The notes under the pieces: generated by a model
Told to the model about the DNA's origin: nothing
The model's database searches: none
What the model saw: the letters and a program-made list of their open reading frames with translations, nothing else
From: Streptomyces sp. BV286
GTDB lineage: Bacteria; Actinomycetota; Actinomycetes; Streptomycetales; Streptomycetaceae
DNA: 64,000 nt
Assembly: GCF_019090165.1 (NCBI RefSeq)
Contig: NZ_JAHRIB010000177.1
Location: 1-64,000 of the forward strand
Reading direction: 5' to 3'
Shown: positions 8,325 through 17,298 of the stretch, piece after piece
How positions within the stretch are numbered: the stretch's first letter is position 1
How the letters are laid out: each line of letters opens with the position of its first letter
Program-made: the position numbers and the translations under genes

Positions 8325-8673
8325 ACCCATCCTTCGCATCGGTCTTCGAGCCCCAAGTCTGCCGTACGAAACCGGCACTCCCGGCATCACGCGGAGTCCC
8401 GCATGTCCGGTTCCGCCGCGCGGCGGAGCCCGGCAGCACCGCCCCCGTCGGCCCGGTGCCGAAGGGGGACGGACACCCGGTGGTCCCCGCCGTCCCCGGC
8501 GCGGGGCCGCCCGGAACAGGGGCTGGGGCCGCCTCGCCCGCCGCACGGAACCGCAGTGGAGAACGGGCCGGACGCCGTAGCCCGACATCGGTGCCCCGCG
8601 TCCGCCGACCGGCCTCCCCTGTGCGTGGGGTCTCCACCACCGGGCGTACGCCGCCCCGTCGCCGTCACCCGTC
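8325..8673. other. 349-nt stretch without a recognisable gene
   Basis: This very GC-rich region lies between the start of idi and the end of the CDF transporter gene. Minus-strand reading frames cross it in frame with idi, but the translation is Arg/Pro/Gly-rich with no family resemblance. I see short GC-rich dyads and no convincing gene, promoter or terminator; it must hold the idi promoter. Confidence 0.6.
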
Positions 8674-9612
8674 TCAGTGGCAGAGCCGCGCCTCGTGCGC
8701 CGCGTGCCCGGCCGGCTCCAGCTGGAAGGTGCAGTGCTCCACGTCGAAGTGGTCGTGCAGGCAGGACCGCAGTTCGTGCAGCACCCGCTCGTGCCCCGCG
8801 GTGTCCAGCGCCCCCGGGCCGACGACCACGTGCGCGGAGAGGACCGGCAGGCCCGAGGTGATCGTCCAGGCGTGCAGGTCGTGTACACCCTCGACGCCCG
8901 GCACCGCACGGATGTGGGACCGTACCGCCGCCATGTCGACGTCCTTCGGCGCCGCCTCCAGGAGCACCTCCAGCGTCTCCCGCAGCAGCTTCCACGTACG
9001 GGGCACGATCATCAGGCCGATGACGATCGAGGCGACCGGGTCGGCGGCCCGCCAGCCGGTGGCCAGCACGACGACCGCGGACACCAGCACCGCCAGGGAA
9101 CCGAGCGCGTCCGCGGCGACCTCCAGGAATGCGCCGCGCACGTTCAGGCTCTGCTTCTGCCCCCGCACCAGCAGGGAGAGCGAGATCATGTTCGCGACCA
9201 GACCGATCAGGCCGAACGCGACCGTCAGCCCGCCCTCGGTCTGCGCCGGGGTCACGAAGCGCTGGAGGGCCTCGTACAGGACGTATCCGCCGACGCCGAG
9301 CAGCAGCAGACAGTTCGCCAGAGCGGCGAGGACCTCGGCGCGCGCGTGGCCGAAGGTGCGGTTCGCGGTCGGCGGGCGGCCCGCGAAGCGGATCGCCAGC
9401 AGTGCCAGGCCGAGGCCGAGCGCGTCCGTCGCCATGTGCGCCGCGTCCGCGATGAGCGCGAGCGAATTCGCGGCGATCCCGCCGACGGTCTCCACCACCA
9501 TGACGGTGAGCGTGATCGACAGGGCGACGCGCAGTCTCCCGCGGTACGCCGAGGCCGCCGTGCCCCCGCCGGCGGCGCCGTGCGTGTGTCCGTGACCATG
9601 ACCGGCCCCCAT
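8674..9612 (-). CDS. Cation diffusion facilitator (CDF) metal efflux transporter
   Basis: The 312-residue protein begins MGAGHGHGHTHG, the His-rich metal-handling N-terminus usual for zinc CDF proteins. Six membrane segments follow, with the metal site SLALIADAAHMATDALGL in TM2 and a second HxxxD-like region before TM6 (EVAADALGSLAVL). The C-terminal 90 residues are the cytoplasmic ferredoxin-like domain (VPGVEGVHDLHAWTI). It would export Zn(II) or a similar ion with proton antiport. ATG 9612 was preferred to ATG 9711 because GGAGGG lies 8 nt upstream and the family begins there. Confidence 0.94.
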   Translation of the reverse strand: MGAGHGHGHTHGAAGGGTAASAYRGRLRVALSITLTVMVVETVGGIAANSLALIADAAHMATDALGLGLALLAIRFAGRPPTANRTFGHARAEVLAALANCLLLLGVGGYVLYEALQRFVTPAQTEGGLTVAFGLIGLVANMISLSLLVRGQKQSLNVRGAFLEVAADALGSLAVLVSAVVVLATGWRAADPVASIVIGLMIVPRTWKLLRETLEVLLEAAPKDVDMAAVRSHIRAVPGVEGVHDLHAWTITSGLPVLSAHVVVGPGALDTAGHERVLHELRSCLHDHFDVEHCTFQLEPAGHAAHEARLCH

Positions 9613-9715
9613 GAAAACCGCCCTCCGAAACCGCCCCGACCCACTGTCGGCGATCTCCAGTGAACTACGGGTAGGGGGTATACGCAACGCGGTACTGAAC
9701 ACCGTTGTCATGCCA

Positions 9716-9746
9716 TCTGACCTGCGTAAACGATCCGCAGGTCAGA
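9716..9746 (-). terminator. Hairpin downstream of galE
   Basis: An 11-bp perfect stem (TCTGACCTGCG with its complement) with a 9-nt AT-containing loop starts 15 nt after the galE stop. It separates galE from the CDF gene on the same strand. Confidence 0.75.
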
Positions 9747-9761
9747 GAGTCGACGCGAGGG

Positions 9762-10730
9762 TCACGAGTGGTGCAGCCGCCAGCCCTGCCACGCCGAATC
9801 GACCATCTCCCGCATCCCGCGCCGGGCGCTCCAGCCGAGCTTCTCGGCGGCCAGCGCGGCCGAGGCGACCGCACGCGGGGCGTCGCCGGGGCGGCGCGGT
9901 TCCACGAGTACGGGGCGGGTGTCACCGGTGACCTCGCCGATGAGCGTCAGGAGTTCGCGCACCGAAACGCCCTCACCGCGGCCGATGTTCACCGTCAGGT
10001 CGCCCGGGGTGTCCGCCGTGGCCAGCAGGCGGGCCGCCGCGAGATGCGCCTCGGCCAGGTCGGCGACATGGATGTAGTCGCGTACGCACGTGCCGTCCGG
10101 CGTCGGATAGTCGTTGCCGAAGATCCGGGGGGCCTCGTCGCGCGTGAGCCGGTCGAAGACCATCGGGACCACGTTGAAGACCCCGGTGTCCGCCAGCTCC
10201 GGCGCGGCGGCGCCCGCCACGTTGAAGTAGCGCAGGCACACGGTCCTGATGCCGTGCGCGCGCCCCGCGGCCCGCACCAGCCACTCACCCGCGAGCTTCG
10301 TCTCGCCGTAGGGGCTCATCGGGGCGCACGGGGTGTTTTCCGTGATGAGATCCACATCCGGGTTGCCGTAGACGGCCGCGGACGAGGAGAAGACGAACCG
10401 CTCGACACCCGCCCCGGCGACCGCGTCGAGGAGCGTGGCGAGTCCGCCGACGTTCTCCTGGTAGTAGCGCGTGGGCTGGGCCACGGACTCGCCGACCTGC
10501 TTGCGCGCGGCCAGGTGCACCACACCCGTCACCGCGTGCTCGGCGAGGACCCGCTTCAGCAACTCCCCGTCCAGCGCCGAACCCTGGACGAGCGGGATGC
10601 CGCCGGGCAGCCGCGCGGGGACCCCGGCCGAGAGGTCGTCGAGCGCGAGCACGCGCTCCCCGGCCTCGGCCATGGCCCGTGCCACGTGCGCCCCGATGTA
10701 TCCAGCCCCGCCTGTGATCAGCCATGTCAT
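9762..10730 (-). CDS. galE: UDP-glucose 4-epimerase
   Basis: This is a 322-residue short-chain dehydrogenase. It shows the NAD-binding GGAGYIGAHV at the N-terminus, the serine segment VFSSSAAVYGN and the YxxxK pair in SPYGETKLAGEW. It interconverts UDP-glucose and UDP-galactose in the cytoplasm. The gene stands alone on the minus strand, divergent from the CDP-alcohol/glycoconjugate operon that starts at 11023. UDP-galactose could feed the glycosyltransferase of that operon; this is inference from position. Confidence 0.94.
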   Translation of the reverse strand: MTWLITGGAGYIGAHVARAMAEAGERVLALDDLSAGVPARLPGGIPLVQGSALDGELLKRVLAEHAVTGVVHLAARKQVGESVAQPTRYYQENVGGLATLLDAVAGAGVERFVFSSSAAVYGNPDVDLITENTPCAPMSPYGETKLAGEWLVRAAGRAHGIRTVCLRYFNVAGAAAPELADTGVFNVVPMVFDRLTRDEAPRIFGNDYPTPDGTCVRDYIHVADLAEAHLAAARLLATADTPGDLTVNIGRGEGVSVRELLTLIGEVTGDTRPVLVEPRRPGDAPRAVASAALAAEKLGWSARRGMREMVDSAWQGWRLHHS

Positions 10731-11022
10731 GGACGCTCACCCTATGCCGGTCCGCCCGCTTCCGAGGGCGCGGGAACTATGCCGTGAATTGCGCCGGAAT
10801 AGGCCGTGGTTTGTGGGCCGGGCCCCGAATCCACGATGATGATCGCGGCGGACGCGCCGATCAGAACGGGTTGATCGGGCCGTGAACGGGCGGTGAACGG
10901 CCGCTTCCCATCATCCGATAGCCTCTGCCGACATGCCGCCCGGCCTTACCAGGCCCGGGGCGTACCCCCACCACGCACATGCCCGGCGTCGCGCACGCCG
11001 GAACCCAGAGGAGTGAGTTCGT

Positions 11023-12819
11023 CTGTCGACCGCCATCCTCACCGGTCAGCCGGTCCCCGGATCGTCGCTCGAGGGCGATCTGCGGTCGCTCGGCTTCGAC
11101 GTGCGGGTCGCCACCGACGCGGCCGACGCCGAGACGCTCCTCGCCGCCGTCCCCGCGAACCAGCGGGTCGCCGTCGTCGACTCCCGCTTCGTGGGCCACG
11201 TCCACGCGCTGCGGCTCGGCCTGACCGACCCCCGCTTCGACGCGGCCGCGATCCCCGGCGCCGTCACCGCCCGCCCCGCGGCCCGGCCGGAGCTGGCCCG
11301 GGCGCTGCGCACCGCCTCCGACGACGCGTCGAACGGTTCCGTGGTGGTGGGCATCGTCGCCGACCGCGTCGCGGACGCCCTCGGCACCGATCTGCACCGG
11401 CCCGAGCTGGGTGAACTCGTCGCCGAGGTCCCGAGGGACCCACAGGCGCGCAACGAGGCCCGGCAGGCCCTCGCCACCGTCGACGACGAGGCGATCCGGC
11501 TGCGCACGGCCGTGAAGTCCCGCGACGGCTTCTTCACCACGTACTGCATCAGCCCGTACTCCCGTTATCTCGCCCGCTGGTGCGCCCGTCGCGGACTCAC
11601 GCCGAACCAGGTCACCACGGCGTCGCTGATCACCGCGCTGATCGCGGCCGGCTGTGCGGCGACCGGCACCCGGGCCGGCTTCGTCGCCGCGGGCCTGCTG
11701 CTCCTCTTCTCCTTCGTCCTCGACTGCACGGACGGCCAGGTCGCCCGCTACTCCCTGCAGTACTCCACGCTCGGAGCCTGGCTCGACGCGACCTTCGACC
11801 GCGCCAAGGAGTACGCCTACTACGCGGGCCTCGCCCTCGGCGCGGCCCGGGGCGGCGACGACGTATGGGCGCTGGCCCTCGGCGCGATGGTCCTGCAGAC
11901 CTGCCGCCACGTCGTCGACTTCTCCTTCAACGAGGCGAACCACGACGCCACCGCCAACACCAGCCCCACCGCCGCGCTCTCCGACAGGCTCGACAGCGTC
12001 GGCTGGACGGTCTGGCTGCGCCGGATGATCGTCCTGCCCATCGGTGAGCGCTGGGCGATGATCGCCGTGCTCACCGCGCTGACGACACCCCGCATCACCT
12101 TCTACGCCCTGCTCGTCGGATGCGCGCTCGCCGCGACGTACACGACGGCGGGCCGGGTCCTCAGGTCGCTGACCCGCAAGGCGCAGCGCACCGACCGGGC
12201 CGCGCAGGCCCTCGCCGACCTGACCGACTCGGGTCCGCTCGCCGAGCTCCTGGCACGCCTCGGACGCGGTGTGCGTCTCGGCGGCCCGGCCGTCGTCGCC
12301 CTGGTCGCCGGAGTCCTCGTCGTCCTTGCGTCCTGGCTTTCCCCGTACGGCAGTTGGTGGCCCGTCCTGGGCGCCGGTGTCTACGTCCTGCTGTCGCCCG
12401 TGGCCCTCCAGCGGCCGCTGAAGGGCGCCCTGGACTGGCTGGTTCCGCCGTTCTTCCGGGCGGCCGAGTACGGGACCGTCCTGGTACTGGCGGCCAAAGC
12501 CGATGTGAACGGCGCCCTTCCAGCGGCTTTCGGCCTGGTGGGTGCGGTCGCCTACCATCATTACGACACGGTGTACCGCATCCGCGGCAACGCCGGCGCG
12601 CCTCCGCACTGGCTGGTGCGGGCGATCGGCGGGCACGAAGGCAGGACGCTGCTGGTCACCGTCCTGGCCGCGCTGCTCGCCGCCACAGATTTCAAGGTCG
12701 CGCTCACGGCTGTCGCCGTGGCCGTGGCACTGCTGGTGCTCGTCGAGAGCATCAGCTTCTGGGTGACCGCCCACAGGCGCGGCGCACCCGCCGTACACGA
12801 TGAAGGAGAACCCGCATGA
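11023..12819 (+). CDS. CDP-alcohol phosphatidyltransferase-type membrane protein with extra N-terminal domain (DUF5941-like), 598 aa
   Basis: An N-terminal soluble domain of about 170 residues (STAILTGQPVPGSSLEGDLRSL...) precedes a CDP-alcohol phosphatidyltransferase core. Its full motif, DG-x2-AR-x8-G-x3-D-x3-D, is readable in CTDGQVARYSLQYSTLGAWL followed by DATFD. Several further membrane segments follow to the end. Such enzymes swap CMP from a CDP-alcohol for another alcohol in the membrane. The reading frame has no ATG or GTG before conserved sequence starts: after TGA 11014-11016 the best start is CTG 11023, 9 nt behind AGAGGAG, so a rare CTG start is inferred (GTG 11101 would cut the N-domain). 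The last 4 bases overlap the next gene, which shows operon structure. Confidence 0.85.
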   Translation: MSTAILTGQPVPGSSLEGDLRSLGFDVRVATDAADAETLLAAVPANQRVAVVDSRFVGHVHALRLGLTDPRFDAAAIPGAVTARPAARPELARALRTASDDASNGSVVVGIVADRVADALGTDLHRPELGELVAEVPRDPQARNEARQALATVDDEAIRLRTAVKSRDGFFTTYCISPYSRYLARWCARRGLTPNQVTTASLITALIAAGCAATGTRAGFVAAGLLLLFSFVLDCTDGQVARYSLQYSTLGAWLDATFDRAKEYAYYAGLALGAARGGDDVWALALGAMVLQTCRHVVDFSFNEANHDATANTSPTAALSDRLDSVGWTVWLRRMIVLPIGERWAMIAVLTALTTPRITFYALLVGCALAATYTTAGRVLRSLTRKAQRTDRAAQALADLTDSGPLAELLARLGRGVRLGGPAVVALVAGVLVVLASWLSPYGSWWPVLGAGVYVLLSPVALQRPLKGALDWLVPPFFRAAEYGTVLVLAAKADVNGALPAAFGLVGAVAYHHYDTVYRIRGNAGAPPHWLVRAIGGHEGRTLLVTVLAALLAATDFKVALTAVAVAVALLVLVESISFWVTAHRRGAPAVHDEGEPA

Positions 12820-13568
12820 TCGGCCTCGTGCTGGCTGCCGGCGCCGGACGGCGTCTGCGCCCCTACACCGACACCCTGCCCAAGGCTCTGGTGCCGGTGG
12901 GACCCGAGGGCAACGAGGACAGCATCACCGTGCTCGACCTCACCCTCGGCAACTTCGCCGAGATCGGCCTGACCGAGGTCGCCATCATCGTCGGGTACCG
13001 CAAGGAAGCCGTCTACGAGCGCCGCGAGGCGCTGGAGCAGAAGTACGGCGTCAAGATCACCCTGATCGACAACGACAAGGCCGAGGAGTGGAACAACGCC
13101 TACTCCCTGTGGTGCGGCCGTGACGCCATCAAGCACTCGGTGATCCTCGCCAACGGCGACACCGTGCACCCGGTCTCCGTCGAGAAGACCCTGCTCGCCG
13201 CCCGCGGCGACGGCAAGAAGATCATCCTCGCCCTCGACACGGTGAAGTCCCTCGCCGACGAGGAGATGAAGGTCGTCGTCGGCCCCGAGGGCGGCATGAC
13301 CAAGATCACCAAGCTGATGGACCCGGCCGAGGCGACCGGTGAGTACATCGGCGTCACCCTGATCGAGGGCGACGCGGCCGACGAGCTCGCCGACGCGCTC
13401 AAGACGGTCTTCGAGACCGACCCGCAGCAGTTCTACGAGCACGGCTACCAGGAGCTCGTGAACCGCGGCTTCCGTATCGACGTGGCCCCCATCGGTGACG
13501 TCAAGTGGGTCGAGATCGACAACCACGAGGACCTCGCCAAGGGACGTGAGATCGCGTGCCAGTACTGA
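12816..13568 (+). CDS. Sugar/alcohol-phosphate nucleotidyltransferase (CTP-type), 250 aa
   Basis: The N-terminus MIGLVLAAGAGRRLRPYTDT followed by LPKALVPVG is the nucleotide-binding signature of the sugar-phosphate nucleotidyltransferase fold. The metal-binding DxD-like site is probably NGDTVHP, and EYIGVTLIEG lies in the second half. With CDP-alcohol transferases on both sides, the likely reaction is CTP plus an alcohol phosphate giving a CDP-alcohol. The closest named group I recall is the phosphocholine/inositol-phosphate cytidylyltransferase-like family. The gene overlaps its upstream neighbour by 4 bp and its downstream neighbour by 13 bp, so the three are translationally linked. Confidence 0.88.
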   Translation: MIGLVLAAGAGRRLRPYTDTLPKALVPVGPEGNEDSITVLDLTLGNFAEIGLTEVAIIVGYRKEAVYERREALEQKYGVKITLIDNDKAEEWNNAYSLWCGRDAIKHSVILANGDTVHPVSVEKTLLAARGDGKKIILALDTVKSLADEEMKVVVGPEGGMTKITKLMDPAEATGEYIGVTLIEGDAADELADALKTVFETDPQQFYEHGYQELVNRGFRIDVAPIGDVKWVEIDNHEDLAKGREIACQY

Positions 13569-14617
13569 CGAGGCTCATCCCCTCGCCGGTCGTCGTCGAC
13601 ATCCGTCCGGGCGCCCTGGACGACCTCGCGGCGGTCCTCGCGGACCAGCGCATCTCGCACTCGGGCAAGCTGGCCGTCGCGATCAGCGGCGGTTCCGGTG
13701 CCAAGCTGCGCGACCGGCTGACCCCGGCGATGCCGGGCGCCGACTGGTTCGAGGTCGGCGGCGGCACCCTGGACGACGCGATCAAGCTCGCCGACGCCAT
13801 GAAGAAGGGGCGCTACGACGCGGTCGTGGGCCTCGGCGGCGGCAAGATCATCGACTGCGCGAAGTTCGCCGCGGCCCGTATCGGCCTCCCGCTGGTCGCC
13901 GTCGCCACGAACCTCTCGCACGACGGTCTGTGCTCGCCTGTCGCGACCCTCGACAACGACGCGGGCCGCGGTTCGTACGGTGTGCCGAACCCGATCGCCG
14001 TCGTCATCGACCTCGACGTGATCCGTGAGGCCCCGGTCCGCTTCGTGCGCTCCGGCATCGGCGACGCCCTGTCCAACATCTCCGCGGTCGCGGACTGGGA
14101 GCTGGCCAACCGCGAGAAGGGCGAGCAGATCGACGGTCTCGCCGCCGCGATGGCCCGCCAGGCCGGCGAGGCCGTGCTGCGGCACCCGGGCGGCGTCGGC
14201 GACGACGGCTTCCTCCAAGTGCTCGCCGAGGGCCTGGTCCTCACCGGCATCTCCATGTCCGTCGCGGGCGACTCCCGCCCGGCGTCCGGCGCCTGCCACG
14301 AGATCAACCACGCCTTCGACCTGCTCTTCCCCAAGCGCGCGGCCAGCCACGGCGAGCAGTGCGGCCTGGGCGCGGCCTTCGCGATGCACCTGCGCGGGGC
14401 ACGCGAGGAGTCGGCGTACATGGCCGAGGTCCTGCGACGCCACGGCCTGCCCGTACTGCCCGAGGAGATCGGCTTCACCGTGGACGAGTTCGTCCAGGTC
14501 GTGGAGTTCGCTCCGACGACCCGACCGGGCCGCTACACGATCCTCGAACACCTCGACCTCTCCACCGACCAGATCAGGGACGCATACGCCGACTATGCAA
14601 AAGCCATCGGTAGCTGA
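13556..14617 (+). CDS. Glycerol-1-phosphate dehydrogenase-like iron-containing alcohol dehydrogenase (AraM/EgsA type), 353 aa
   Basis: The protein has the iron/zinc alcohol-dehydrogenase fold. The NAD-binding segment is VVGLGGGKIIDCAKF (near residue 90), the G1PDH-type TNLSHDGLCSP lies near 122-132, and metal-ligand His residues appear in SGACHEINHAFDLLF and SHGEQCGLG. This pattern is closer to G1P dehydrogenase (AraM/EgsA) than to glycerol dehydrogenase. The probable reaction is reduction of dihydroxyacetone phosphate, or a related keto-phosphate, to the sn-1 alcohol phosphate. That product could be activated by the neighbouring nucleotidyltransferase. Start GTG 13556 lies inside the previous gene. 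Confidence 0.85.
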   Translation: MPVLTRLIPSPVVVDIRPGALDDLAAVLADQRISHSGKLAVAISGGSGAKLRDRLTPAMPGADWFEVGGGTLDDAIKLADAMKKGRYDAVVGLGGGKIIDCAKFAAARIGLPLVAVATNLSHDGLCSPVATLDNDAGRGSYGVPNPIAVVIDLDVIREAPVRFVRSGIGDALSNISAVADWELANREKGEQIDGLAAAMARQAGEAVLRHPGGVGDDGFLQVLAEGLVLTGISMSVAGDSRPASGACHEINHAFDLLFPKRAASHGEQCGLGAAFAMHLRGAREESAYMAEVLRRHGLPVLPEEIGFTVDEFVQVVEFAPTTRPGRYTILEHLDLSTDQIRDAYADYAKAIGS

Positions 14618-15374
14618 GCTCCGCCCGGTCGTGCACCCTCCGGGTGTGAAGGACCGGCGGAGCGGCGAGCACTGGGGAGGCCGGCTCTACATGCGCGAGA
14701 TCTCGCTGCGCATCGACCGGCACCTGGTGAACACGCGGGTCACGCCCAACCAGCTGACCTACGTGATGACCGTCTTCGGCGTGCTCGCCGCGCCGGCCCT
14801 GCTGGTGCCGGGGATCCCCGGCGCCCTGCTCGGCGTGCTGATGGTCCAGCTGTACCTGCTCTTCGACTGCGTCGACGGCGAGATCGCCCGCTGGCGCAAG
14901 CAGTACTCGATGACCGGCGTGTACGTCGACCGCGTCGCCGCCTACCTGTGCGACGCGGCGGTCCTGGTCGGCTTCGGCCTGCGCGCCGCGGACCTGTGGG
15001 GCACCGGGCGGATCGACTGGCTGTGGGCCTTCCTCGGCACCCTGGCCGCCCTCGGCGCCATCCTGATCAAGTCCGAGACGGACCTCGTCGGGGTCGCCCG
15101 GCACCAGACCGGCAAGGCGCCCGTCCAGGAGTCGGCGTCCGAGCCGCGCTCCTCCGGCATGGCGCTGGCCCGCCGGGCCGCGGGCGCGCTCAAGTTCCAC
15201 CGGCTCGTCCTCGGCATCGAGGCGTCCCTGCTGATCCTGGTCCTCGCGGTCCTGGACACGGTCAGGGACGACCTCTTCTTCTCGCGGCTCGGCGTCGCGG
15301 TCCTGGCCGGTATCGCCATGCTGCAGACCCTGCTGCACCTCGTGTCCATCCTCGCCTCGAGCAGGCTGAAGTGA
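14595..15374 (+). CDS. CDP-alcohol phosphatidyltransferase, 259 aa
   Basis: This is the second transferase of the operon, of the usual size. The motif is readable in DCVDGEIARWRKQYSMTG followed by VYVDRVAAYLCD, matching DG-x2-AR-x8-G-x3-D-x3-D. Four to five hydrophobic segments place it in the membrane. Its N-terminal 45 residues (KDRRSGEHWGGRLYMREISL) resemble those of archaeal and actinobacterial homologues. Start ATG 14595 is within the preceding gene (23-bp overlap). Having two CDP-alcohol transferases in one operon suggests two successive phosphodiester steps or two acceptors. Confidence 0.9.
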   Translation: MQKPSVAELRPVVHPPGVKDRRSGEHWGGRLYMREISLRIDRHLVNTRVTPNQLTYVMTVFGVLAAPALLVPGIPGALLGVLMVQLYLLFDCVDGEIARWRKQYSMTGVYVDRVAAYLCDAAVLVGFGLRAADLWGTGRIDWLWAFLGTLAALGAILIKSETDLVGVARHQTGKAPVQESASEPRSSGMALARRAAGALKFHRLVLGIEASLLILVLAVLDTVRDDLFFSRLGVAVLAGIAMLQTLLHLVSILASSRLK

Positions 15375-16264
15375 GCACGGCCCCGAAGGTCGGCGCGGTG
15401 ATCATCACCATGGGCAACCGCCCCGACGAACTCCGCGCCCTCCTCGACTCGGTCGCCAAGCAGGACGGCGCCCCGGTCGAGGTGGTCGTGGTCGGCAACG
15501 GCTCGCCCGTCCCGGACGTCACCGGGTCCATACCGGGCGTCCGCACGGTCGAACTGCCCGAGAACCTCGGCATCCCCGGCGGCCGCAACGTCGGCATCGA
15601 GGCGTTCGGCCCCGGTGGCACCGACGTGGACGTCCTGCTCTTCCTGGACGACGACGGTCTCCTCGCGCACCACGACACCGCCGAGCTCTGCCGGCAGGCG
15701 TTCACGGACGACCCGGAGCTCGGCATCATCAGCTTCCGCATCGCCGACCCCGAGACGGGGATCACCCAGCGCCGCCACGTGCCACGGCTGCGCGCCTCCG
15801 ACCCGATGCGCAGCTCCCGCGTCACCACCTTCCTCGGCGGCGCCAACGCGGTCCGTACGAAGGTGCTCGCCGAGGTCGGCGGACTGCCCGACGAGTTCTT
15901 CTACGCCCACGAGGAGACCGACCTCGCCTGGCGGGCCCTCGACGCGGGCTGGATGATCGACTACCGCTCGGACATGGTGCTGTACCACCCCACGACCGCC
16001 CCCTCGCGGCACGCGATCTACCACCGGATGGTCGCCCGCAACCGCGTCTGGCTCGCCCGTCGCAACCTGCCCGCCCCGCTGGTCCCCGTCTACCTCGGCG
16101 TGTGGATGCTGCTCACCCTCGCCCGCCGCCCTTCCCGCCCCGCCCTGCGGGCCTGGTTCGGCGGTTTCAAGGAGGGCTGGACCAGCCCGTGCGGGCCCCG
16201 GCGCCCCATGAAGTGGCGTACGGTATGGCGCCTGACCCGTCTGGGCCGACCACCCGTCATCTGA
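15371..16264 (+). CDS. Family 2 glycosyltransferase, 297 aa
   Basis: The GT-A fold starts at VGAVIITMGNRPDELRALLD and contains the DxD-like cluster in DVLLFLDDDGLL. The acceptor-side region HEETDLAWRALDAGW carries the ED/ET-type catalytic acid typical of rhamnosyl- and galactosyl-transferases of this family. There is no clear membrane helix except a weak one near the C-terminus. GTG 15371 overlaps the previous stop (GTGA). It would add a sugar to the phosphoalcohol product of the operon; the donor might be UDP-galactose from the nearby galE, which is inference. Confidence 0.9.
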   Translation: MSTAPKVGAVIITMGNRPDELRALLDSVAKQDGAPVEVVVVGNGSPVPDVTGSIPGVRTVELPENLGIPGGRNVGIEAFGPGGTDVDVLLFLDDDGLLAHHDTAELCRQAFTDDPELGIISFRIADPETGITQRRHVPRLRASDPMRSSRVTTFLGGANAVRTKVLAEVGGLPDEFFYAHEETDLAWRALDAGWMIDYRSDMVLYHPTTAPSRHAIYHRMVARNRVWLARRNLPAPLVPVYLGVWMLLTLARRPSRPALRAWFGGFKEGWTSPCGPRRPMKWRTVWRLTRLGRPPVI

Positions 16265-16362
16265 CAAGCTCGATATCTGAGAGCATTCGGGCCGTACCCC
16301 GGTCCCTGTCTTTGGCCTACGCCCGACCAGGCCGCGCATCTTGAGGACGAAAGTTTCCACTT

Positions 16363-17298
16363 GTGAGTGAGACAACGCATGACGGTGGTGTCGCGGTGAG
16401 CGCCCGTCCGTCGCCCGATGAAGGGCTCTCCGCGGCGGACCTCGCCGCCAAGTACGGGCTTGCCGTGAGCGGCGCCCGGCCCGGGCTCGTCGAGTACGTC
16501 CGCCAGCTCTGGGGACGGCGTCACTTCATCCTCGCCTTCTCGCAGGCGAAGCTCACCGCCCAGTACAGCCAGGCCAAGCTCGGCCAGCTGTGGCAGGTGG
16601 CCACGCCGCTGCTGAACGCGGCCGTGTACTTCCTGATCTTCGGCCTCATCCTGAAGGCCGACCGTGGCATGTCCCGAGAGGTCTACATCCCGTTCCTGGT
16701 GACGGGTGTGTTCGTCTTCACCTTCACCCAGAGCTCGGTGATGGCGGGCGTGCGCGCGATCTCCGGCAACCTCGGGCTGGTCCGGGCGCTGCACTTCCCG
16801 CGTGCCTCGCTGCCGATCTCGTTCTCGCTGCAGCAGCTCCAGCAGCTGCTGTTCTCGATGATCGTGCTGTTCGTCGTGACGATCGCCTTCGGCAGCTACC
16901 CGCGGCTGTCCTGGCTGCTGATCCTCCCGGTGCTGGCGCTGCAGTTCCTGTTCAACACCGGCCTCGCGATGATCATGGCCAGGATGGGTTCCAAGACCCC
17001 GGACCTCGCGCAGCTCATGCCGTTCGTGATGCGTACGTGGATGTACGCGTCCGGCGTCATGTTCTCCATCCCGGTGATGCTGGAGAAGCACCCGGCCTGG
17101 ATCGCCGACATCCTCCAGTGGAACCCGGCCGCCATCTACATGGACCTGATGCGCTTCGCGCTGATCGACGGCTACGGCCCCGCGAGCGAGGTGCTGCCGC
17201 CTCACGTGTGGGCCGTGGCGGGCGGCTGGGCCGTCCTCGTCGCCGTCGGCGGATTCGTGTACTTCTGGAAGGCTGAGGAGCGGTACGGCCGTGGCTGA
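16363..17298 (+). CDS. ABC-2 type polysaccharide/teichoic acid exporter, membrane subunit
   Basis: This 311-residue permease of the TagG/Wzm type has a cytoplasmic N-terminus (about 60 residues) and six hydrophobic segments (AAVYFLIFGLILK, IPFLVTGVFVFTFTQ, FSMIVLFVVTIAFGSY, and so on). It pairs with the ATPase encoded just downstream (8-bp overlap) to flip a lipid-linked polymer or glycolipid across the membrane. It follows the glycosyltransferase by 98 nt, a gap that could hold a secondary promoter. GTG 16363 is the start. Confidence 0.92.
   Translation: MSETTHDGGVAVSARPSPDEGLSAADLAAKYGLAVSGARPGLVEYVRQLWGRRHFILAFSQAKLTAQYSQAKLGQLWQVATPLLNAAVYFLIFGLILKADRGMSREVYIPFLVTGVFVFTFTQSSVMAGVRAISGNLGLVRALHFPRASLPISFSLQQLQQLLFSMIVLFVVTIAFGSYPRLSWLLILPVLALQFLFNTGLAMIMARMGSKTPDLAQLMPFVMRTWMYASGVMFSIPVMLEKHPAWIADILQWNPAAIYMDLMRFALIDGYGPASEVLPPHVWAVAGGWAVLVAVGGFVYFWKAEERYGRG

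Noticed and set aside
8325..8673. In-frame upstream extension of idi to about 390 codons
   Set aside because: The added residues show no similarity to Idi and are Arg/Pro/Gly-rich; ATG 8324 has a well-placed ribosome site and gives the family's usual length.
10861..12798. A 645-codon minus-strand frame opposite the first CDP-alcohol transferase gene
   Set aside because: Low-complexity shadow composition, while the plus strand carries the exact CDP-alcohol transferase motif.
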